Below are positions 55,704 to 64,000 of a DNA stretch of 64,000 nt, piece after piece. Within the stretch, counting starts at the first letter, position 1. Each line of letters starts with the position of its first letter. This stretch comes from Megachile rotundata (taxonomy: Eukaryota; Arthropoda; Insecta; Hymenoptera; Megachilidae), in contig NW_027473345.1 of NCBI RefSeq assembly GCF_050947335.1, forward strand, positions 558,001 to 622,000, given 5' to 3'. The notes beneath the pieces were generated by a model. The model saw only the letters and a program-made list of their open reading frames with translations, searched no databases and was not told the DNA's origin. The position numbers were made by a program, and so were the translations under genes.

Positions 55704-58700
55704 GATTGTGATTGTATGATTGTGATTGTACGATTGTGGTTGTATGATTGTGACTGTATGATTGTGATTGTATGATTGTGATTGTATGATTGTCATTGTA
55801 TGATTGTGATTGTATGATTGTGATTGTATGATTGTGATTGTATGATTGTGATTGTATGATTGTGATTGTATGATTGTGATTGTATGATTGTGATTGTATG
55901 ATTGTGATTGTATGATTGCGATTGTCTGATTGCGATTGTGTGATTGTGACTGTATGATTGTGATTGTATGATTGTGATTCTATGACTGTGATTCTATGAT
56001 TGTAATTGTATGAATGTGATTGTATGATTGTGATTGTGTGATTGCGTTTGTATGATTGTAATTGTATGCATGTGAATGTATAGATCTGATTGTATGATTG
56101 TGATTGTATGATTGTGATTGTGTGATTGTGATTGTATGATTGTGATTGTATGATTGTGCTTGTATGACTGTGATTGTATGGTTGTGATTGTATAATTGTG
56201 ATTGTATAATTGTGATTGCATGATTGTGATTGTATGATTGTGATTGTACGATTGTGGTTGTATGATTGTGATTGTATGATTGTGATTGTGTGATTGTGAT
56301 TGTATGATTGTCATTGTATGATTGTGATTGTATGATTGTGATTGTATGATTGTGATTGTATGACTGTGATTGTATGATTGTGATTGTATGATTGTGATCG
56401 TAAGACTGTGATTGTATGATTGTGATTGTATGATTGTGATTGTATGATTGTGATTGTATGATTGTGATTGTATGATTGTGATTGTGTGATTGTGATTGTG
56501 TGATTGCGTTTGTATGATTCTAATTGTATGCATGTGAATGTATAATTCTGATTGTATGATTGTGATAATATGATTGCGATTGTATGATTGTGACTGTATG
56601 ATTGTGATTGTATGATTGTGATTGTATGATTGTGTTTATATGATTGCGATTGTATGATTATGATTGTGTGAATGTGATTGTATGATTGTGATTGTATGAT
56701 TGTGATTATATGATTGTGATTGTATGACTGTGATTGTATGATTGTGATTGTATGATTGTGATTGCATGATTGTTATTGTATGATTGTGATTGTATAATTG
56801 TGATTGTATGATTGTGATTGTATAATTGTGATTGTATGATTGTGATTGTATCATTGTGATTGTATGATTGTGATTGTATGATTGTGATTCTATGATTGCG
56901 ATTCTCTGATTGCGATTGTGTGATTGTGATTGTATGATTGTGTTTGTGTGATTGCGTTTGTATGATTCTAATTGTATGCATGTGAATGTATAATTCTGAT
57001 TGTATATTTGTGATAATATGATTGCGATTGTATGATTGCGATTGTATGATTGTGATTGTATGATTGTGATTGTATGATTGTGATTGTATGATTGTGATTG
57101 TATGATTGTGATTGTATGATTATGATTGTATGATTGTGATTGTATGATTGTGATGGTGTGATTGTGATTGCATGATTGTGATTGCATGATTGTGATTGTA
57201 TGATGGTGATTGTGTGATTGCCTTTGTATGATGCTAATTGTATGCATGTGAATGTATAATTCTGATTGTATGTTTGTGATAATGTGATTGCGATTGTAGG
57301 ATTGTGATTGTATGGTTGTGATTGTAAGATTGTAATTGTATGATTGTGATTGTATGATTGTGATTGTATGATTGTGATTGTATGAATGTGATTGTATGAT
57401 TGTGATTGTATGATTGTGATTGTATGATTGTGATTGTATGATTGTGATTGTATGATTGTGATTGTATGATTGTGATTGTATGATTGTGACTGTAAGATTG
57501 TGATTGTATGATTGTGATTGTATGATTGTGTTTGTATGATTGCGATTGTATGATTATGATTGTGTGAATGTGATTGTATGATTGTGATTGTATGATTGTG
57601 ATTGTATGATTGTGATTGCATGATTGTGATTGTGTGATTGTGATTGTACGATTGTGGTTCTATGATTGTAATTGTATGATTGTGTTTGAATAATTGTGAT
57701 TGTATGATTGTGATTGTATGATTGTGATTGTATGATTGTGATTGTATGATTGTGATTGTATGATTGTGATTGTATGATTGTGATTGTATGATTGTGATTG
57801 TATGATTGTGATTGTATGATTGTGATTGTATGATTGTGATTGTATGATTATGATTGTATGATTGTGATTGTATGATTGTGATTGTATGATTGTGATTGTA
57901 TGATTGTGATTGTATGATTGTGATTGTGTGATTGTGATTGTACGATTGTGGTTCTATGATTGTGATTGTATGATTGTGATTGTATGATTGTGATTGTATG
58001 ATTGTGATTGTATGATTGTGATTGTATGATTGTGATTGTATGATTGTGATTGTATGATTGTGACTGTATGATTGTGATTGTATGATTGTGATTGTATGAT
58101 TGTGATTGTATGATTGTGATTGTATGATTGTGATTGTATGATTGTGATTGTATGATTGTGATTGTATGATTGTGATTGTATCATTGTGATTGTGTGATTG
58201 CGTTTGTATGATTCTAATTGTATGCATGTGAATGTATAATTCTGATTGTATGTTTGTGATAATATGATTGCGATTGTATGATTGTGACTGTAAGATTGTG
58301 ATTGTATGATTGTGATTGTATGATTGTGTTTGTATGATTGCGATTGTATGATTATGATTGTGTGAATGTGATTGTATGATTGTGATTGTATGATTGTGAT
58401 TATATGATTGTGATTGTATGACTGTGATTGTATGATTGTGATTGTATGATTGTGATTGCATGATTGTTATTGTATGATTGTGATTGTATGATTGTGATTG
58501 TATGATTGTGATTGTATGATTGTGATTGTATGATTGTGATTGTATGATTGTGATTCTATGATTGTGATTGTAGGATTGTGATTGTACAATTGCGATTGTC
58601 TGATTGCGATTGTGTGATTGTGATTGTATGATTGTGTCTGCATGATTGTGATTCTATGATTGTGATTGTATGATTGTAATTGTACGATTATGATTGTATG

Positions 58701-58713
58701 ATTGTGATTGTAT

Positions 58714-58853
58714 GATTCTACTTGCGTGATTGTGGTTGTATGATTGTGAATATATAATTGTATTTGAGTTACTGTGATTGCCGGATTGCTATTGTATAAT
58801 TCTGATTGTATGATAGTGATTGTGTGATTTTGATTGTACGATTGTGGTTCTAT
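58714..58853 (+). repeat. 140-bp cassette 16, subtype C
   Basis: Subtype C, 3,150 bp after cassette 15. Confidence 0.9.
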
Positions 58854-61800
58854 GATTGTGATTGTATGATTGTGATTGTATGATTGTGATTGTATGATTG
58901 TGATTGTATGATTGTGATTGTATGGTTATGATTGTATGATTGTCATTGCATGATTCTGATTGTATGATTGTGACAATATGATTGCGATTGTATGATTGTG
59001 ACTGTATGATTGTGATTGTATGATTGTGATTGTATGATTGTGTTTATATGATTGCGATTGTATGATTATGATTGTGTGAATGTGATTGTATGATTGTGAT
59101 TGTATGATTGTGATTATATGATTGTGATTGTATGACTGTGATTGTATGATTGTGCTTGTATGATTGTGATTGTATGATTGTGATGGTGTGATTGTGATTG
59201 CATGATTGTGATTGCATGATTGTGATTGTATGATGGTGATTGTGTGATTGCGTTTGTATGATGCTAATTGTATGCATGTGAATGTATAATTCTGATTGTA
59301 TGTTTGTGATAATGTGATTGCGATTGTAGGATTGTGATTGTATGGTTGTGATTGTAAGATTGTAATTGTATGATTGTGATTGTATGATTGTGATTGTATG
59401 AATGTGATGGTATGATTGTGATTGTATGATTGCGATTGTGTGATTGTGATCGTAAGACTGTGATTGTATGATTGTGATTGTATGATTGTGATCGTAAGAC
59501 TGTGATTGTATGATTGTGATTGTATGATTGTGATTGTATGATTGCGATTGTATGATTGTGACTGTAAGATTGTGATTGTATGATTGTGATTGTATGATTG
59601 TGATTGTATGATTGTGATTGTATGATTATGATTGTGTGAATGTGATTGTATGATTGTGATTGTATGATTGTGATTATATGATTGTGATTGTATGACTGTG
59701 ATTGTATGATTGTGATTGTATGATTGTGATTGTATGATTGTGATTGTATGATTGTGATTGTATGATTGTGATTGTATGATTGTGATTGTATGATTGTGAT
59801 TGTATGATTGTGATTGTATGATTGTGATTGTATGATTGTGATTGTATGATTATGATTGTATGATTGTGATTGTATGATTGTGATTGTATGATTGTGATTG
59901 TATGATTGTGATTGTATGATTGTGATTGTATGATTGTGATTGTGTGATTGTGATTGTACGATTGTGGTTCTATGATTGTGATTGTATGATTGTGATTGTA
60001 TGATTGTGATTGTATGATTGTGATTGTATGATTGTGATTGTATGATTGTGATTGTATGATTGTGATTGTATGATTGTGATTGTATGATTGTGATTGTATG
60101 ATTGTGATTGTATGATTGTGATTGTATGATTGTGATTGTATGATTGTGATTGCATGATTGTTATTGTATGATTGTGATTGTATAATTGTGATTGTATGAT
60201 TGTGATTGTATAATTGTGATTGTATGATTGTGATTGTATCATTGTGATTGTATGATTGTGATTGTATGATTGTGATTCTATGATTGCGATTCTCTGATTG
60301 CGATTGTGTGATTGTGATTGTATGATTGTGTTTGTGTGATTGCGTTTGTATGATTCTAATTGTATGCATGTGAATGTATAATTCTGATTGTATATTTGTG
60401 ATAATATGATTGCGATTGTATGATTGCGATTGTATGATTGTGATTGTATGATTGTGATTGTATGATTGTGATTGTATGATTGTGATTGTATGATTGTGAT
60501 TGTATGATTGTGATTGTATGATTATGATTGTATGATTGTGATTGTATGATTGTGATGGTGTGATTGTGATTGCATGATTGTGATTGCATGATTGTGATTG
60601 TATGATGGTGATTGTGTGATTGCCTTTGTATGATGCTAATTGTATGCATGTGAATGTATAATTCTGATTGTATGTTTGTGATAATGTGATTGCGATTGTA
60701 GGATTGTGATTGTATGGTTGTGATTGTAAGATTGTAATTGTATGATTGTGATTGTATGATTGTGATTGTATGATTGTGATTGTATGAATGTGATTGTATG
60801 ATTGTGATTGTATGATTGTGATTGTATGATTGTGATTGTATGATTGTGATTGTATGATTGTGATTGTATGATTGTGACTGTAAGATTGTGATTGTATGAT
60901 TGTGATTGTATGATTGTGTTTGTATGATTGCGATTGTATGATTATGATTGTGTGAATGTGATTGTATGATTGTGATTGTATGATTGTGATTGTATGATTG
61001 TGATTGCATGATTGTGATTGTGTGATTGTGATTGTACGATTGTGGTTCTATGATTGTAATTGTATGATTGTGTTTGAATAATTGTGATTGTATGATTGTG
61101 ATTGTATGATTGTGATTGTATGATTGTGATTGTATGATTGTGATTGTATGATTGTGATTGTATGATTGTGATTGTATGATTGTGATTGTATGATTGTGAT
61201 TGTATGATTGTGATTGTATGATTGCGATTGTATGATTATGATTGTATGATTGTGATTGTATGATTGTGATTGTATGATTGTGATTGTATGATTGTGATTG
61301 TATGATTGTGATTGTGTGATTGTGATTGTACGATTGTTGTTCTATGATTGTGATTGTATGATTGTGATTGTATGATTGTGATTGTATGATTGTGATTGTA
61401 TGATTGTGATTGTATGATTGTGATTGTATGATTGTGATTGTATGATTGTGATTGTATGATTGTGATTGTATGATTGTGATTGTATGATTGTGATTGTATG
61501 ATTGTGATTGTATGATTGTGATTGTATGATTGTGATTGTATCATTGTGATTGTGTGATTGCGTTTGTATGATTCTAATTGTATGCATGTGAATGTATAAT
61601 TCTGATTGTATGTTTGTGATAATATGATTGCGATTGTATGATTGTGACTGTAAGATTGTGATTGTATGATTGTGATTGTATGATTGTGTTTGTATGATTG
61701 CGATTGTATGATTATGATTGTGTGAATGTGATTGTATGATTGTGATTGTATGATTGTGATTATATGATTGTGATTGTATGACTGTGATTGTATGATTGTG

Positions 61801-62073
61801 ATTGTATGACTGTGATTGCATGATTGTTATTGTATGATTGTGATTGTATAATTGTGATTGTATGATTGTGATTGTATCATTGTGATTGTATGATTGTGAT
61901 TGTATGATTGTGATTCTATGATTGTGATTGTAGGATTGTGATTGTACAATTGCGATTGTCTGATTGCGATTGTGTGATTGTGATTGTATGATTGTGTCTG
62001 CATGATTGTGATTCTATGATTGTGATTGTATGATTGTAATTGTACGATTATGATTGTATGATTGTGATTGTAT

Positions 62074-62213
62074 GATTCTACTTGCGTGATTGTGGTTGTA
62101 TGATTGTGAATATATAATTGTATTTGAGTTACTGTGATTGCCGGATTGCTATTGTATAATTCTGATTGTATGATAGTGATTGTGTGATTTTGATTGTACG
62201 ATTGTGGTTCTAT
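62074..62213 (+). repeat. 140-bp cassette 17, subtype C
   Basis: Subtype C, 3,360 bp after cassette 16 and the last one in the window. Confidence 0.9.
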
Positions 62214-64000
62214 GATTGTGATTGTATGATTGTGATTGTATGATTGTGATTGTATGATTGTGATTGTATGATTGTGATTGTATGATTATGATTGTATGAT
62301 TGTCATTGCATGATTGTGATTGTATGATTGTGATTGTATGATTGTGATTGTATGACTGTGATTGTATGATTGTGATTGTATGATTGTGATCGTAAGACTG
62401 TGATTGTATGATTGTGATTGTATGATTGTGATTGTATGATTGTGATTGTATGATTGTGATTGCATGATTGTGATTGTGTGATTGTGATTGTACGATTGTG
62501 GTTCTATGATTGTAATTGTATGATTGTGTTTGTATAATTGTGATTGTATGATTGTGATTGTATGATTGTGATTGTATGATTGTGATTGTATGATTGTGAT
62601 TGTATGATTGTGATTGCATGATTGTGATTGTGTGATTGTGATTGTACGATTGTGGTTCTATGATTGTAATTGTATGATTGTGTTTGAATAATTGTGATTG
62701 TATGATTGTGATTGTATGATTGTGATTGTATGATTGTGATTGTATGATTGTGATTGTATGATTGTGATTGTATGATTGTGATTGTATGATTGTGATTGTA
62801 TGATTGTGATTGTATGATTGTGATTGTATGATTGTGATTGTATGATTGTGATTGTATGATTATGATTGTATGATTGTGATTGTATGATTGTGATTGTATG
62901 ATTGTGATTGTATGATTGTGATTGTATGATTGTGATTGTATGATTGCGATTGTCTGATTGCGATTGTGTGATTGTGACTGTATGATTGTGATTGTATGAT
63001 TGTGATTCTATGATTGTGATTCTATGATTGTAATTGTATGAATGTGATTGTATGATTGTGATTGTGTGATTGCGTTTGTATGATTGTAATTGTATGCATG
63101 TGAATGTATAGTTCTGATTGTATGATTGTGATTGTATGATTGTGATTGTGTGATTGTGATTGTATGATTGTGATTGTATGATTGTGATTGTATGATTGTG
63201 ATTGTGTGATTGTGATTGTGTGATTGCGTTTGTATGATTCTAATTGTATGCATGTGAATGTATAATTCTGATTGTATGATTGTGACAATATGATTGCGAT
63301 TGTATGATTGTGACTGTATGATTGTGATTGTATGATTGTGATTGTATGATTGTGTTTATATGATTGCGATTGTATGATTATGATTGTGTGAATGTGATTG
63401 TATGATTGTGATTGTATGATTGTGATTATATGATTGTGATTGTATGACTGTGATTGTATGATTGTGATTGTATGATTGTGATTGTATGATTGTGATGGTG
63501 TGATTGTGATTGCATGATTGTGATTGCATGATTGTGATTGTATGATGGTGATTGTGTGATTGCGTTTGTATGATGCTAATTGTATGCATGTGAATGTATA
63601 ATTCTGATTGTATGTTTGTGATAATGTGATTGCGATTGTAGGATTGTGATTGTATGGTTGTGATTGTAAGATTGTAATTGTATGATTGTGATTGTATGAT
63701 TGTGATTGTATGAATGTGATGGTATGATTGTGATTGTATGATTGCGATTGTGTGATTGTGATCGTAAGACTGTGATTGTATGATTGTGATTGTATGATTG
63801 TGATCGTAAGACTGTGATTGTATGATTGTGATTGTATGATTGTGATTGTATGATTGTGATTGTATGATTGTGATTGTATGATTGTGATTGTATGATTGTG
63901 ATTGTATGATTGTGATTGTATGATTGTGATTGTATGATTGTGATTGTATGATTGTGATTGTATCATTGTGATTGTGTGATTGCGTTTGTATGATTCTAAT

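Larger units (their letters stand above)
1..64000 (+). repeat. 14-bp satellite array filling the whole window
   Basis: From base 1 the sequence divides into consecutive 14-mers close to gattgtgattgtat, and this continues to the last base. Each unit is an imperfect dimer of gattgt and gattgtat. All units read have the same orientation and I saw no inverted segment. Most differ from consensus at zero to three positions; common variants are gattgcgattgtat, gactgtgattgtat, gattgtgattgcat, gattgtgattgtac, gattgtggttctat and gattgtgatcgtaa. The canonical + strand unit has no C and about 29% GC. No gene-free gap needs separate description because every stretch is this repeat. Such arrays are typical of eukaryotic heterochromatin; the chromosomal location and species cannot be read from the sequence. 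Confidence 0.99.
52526..64000. repeat. Distinct array domain with 2.5-3.4-kb higher-order units
   Basis: The superunit order of the left 52 kb is not followed here. Four landmarks reading gtgtctgcatg occur at 52,978, 55,484, 58,634 and 61,994 (spacings 2,506, 3,150 and 3,360, all multiples of 14). Each lies 80 bp before a 140-bp cassette of the third subtype. Longer internal duplications overlap: 53.0-55.0 matches 62.0-64.0 kb (offsets 9,016, 8,974, 8,932), about 56.9-58.9 matches 60.3-62.3 (3,388 to 3,402; shared private variants gcgattctctg and gcctttg), and 54.35-54.9 matches 58.97-59.5 (4,620). Perfect canonical runs are frequent. Confidence 0.8.

Noticed and set aside
750..62120. TATATAA in the 140-bp cassettes annotated as promoters
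   Set aside because: Resemblance to a TATA box in an AT-rich repeat is weak evidence, with no transcript or initiator support, so it is kept as a finding and not annotated as regulatory.
127..63586. ATGCAT palindromes in the gcatgtgaat cassettes as binding sites or start codons
   Set aside because: They are a by-product of one variant unit copied many times. Many predicted - strand frames start there only because it supplies an ATG.
1..64000. Numerous long - strand open frames encoding His/Asn/Gln/Ile-rich repeat proteins
   Set aside because: The complement of the 14-mer has no stop codon in any frame, so long frames are expected by construction. They overlap in several frames, begin and end inside ordinary variant units, and contain nothing but the repeat.
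1..64000. CRISPR-like array
   Set aside because: Units abut with no spacers, the 14-bp unit is far too short, and no cas-like gene is present.
1..64000. Telomeric repeat
   Set aside because: The unit does not match TTAGGG, TTTAGGG, TTAGG or other G-run telomere motifs; it has no GG.
1..64000. CENP-B box or other named centromere motif
   Set aside because: No TTCG...CGGG arrangement was seen; the canonical unit has no C at all. A centromeric role is not excluded but has no motif support.
1..64000. Strand-biased CpG decay as the origin of the TG-rich unit
   Set aside because: Deamination acts on both strands and would give CA as well as TG on the + strand; CA is nearly absent, so simple CpG decay does not explain the unit.

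Overview
The whole window is one uninterrupted, head-to-tail satellite (minisatellite-type) array. Its unit is 14 bp, gattgtgattgtat on the + strand, and there are roughly 4,570 units. No unique DNA, gene, RNA gene or transposon is visible, and the array runs off both ends. A tandem array of this size with nested higher-order structure suggests a eukaryotic heterochromatic locus (centromeric, pericentromeric or subtelomeric). Nothing in the sequence identifies the species. The + strand of the canonical unit has no C (4 G, 3 A, 7 T), so C appears only in variant units.

The unit is itself a diverged dimer, gattgt (6 bp) plus gattgtat (8 bp). Variant units are not random: they form cassettes that recur in fixed order, so the array can be read as nested duplications. 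Base level: 14 bp. Cassette level: an 84-bp gcatgtgaat cassette (23 copies before 11.9 kb alone), a 140-bp cassette carrying TATATAA (17 copies), and a 28-bp GGGACA cassette (5 copies). Higher level: a unit of about 7.2-7.7 kb (full copies at 2.5-9.7, 9.8-17.5, 30.0-37.0 and 37.1-44.7 kb; partial copies at 26.3-30.0 and 49.1-51.9 kb) and a block of about 4.4 kb. Top level: two of the 7-kb units plus one 4.4-kb block form a superunit of about 19 kb. It is cleanest at 30.0-49.1 kb. A second copy starts at about 3.1 kb and is lengthened by a 4,411-bp tandem duplication (15,927-20,337 and 20,338-24,748). The tail of a third lies at 0.45-3.1 kb.

From about 52 kb to the end the architecture changes. 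The superunit order is lost, the 140-bp cassette belongs to a distinct subtype, its spacing falls to 2.5-3.4 kb, and perfect canonical runs are denser (up to 15 units).

Unit phase is almost perfectly kept. The anchors I checked need only four shifts that are not multiples of 14: one 6-bp deletion at 11.1 kb, and one 1-bp insertion present in three duplicated copies (19.2, 23.6 and 46.4 kb).

All long open frames lie on the - strand. They are a by-product of a unit whose complement contains no stop codon in any frame, and I annotate none of them as a gene. I found no operon, defence system or other gene-based system. What is notable here is the hierarchical satellite architecture and the duplication history it records.
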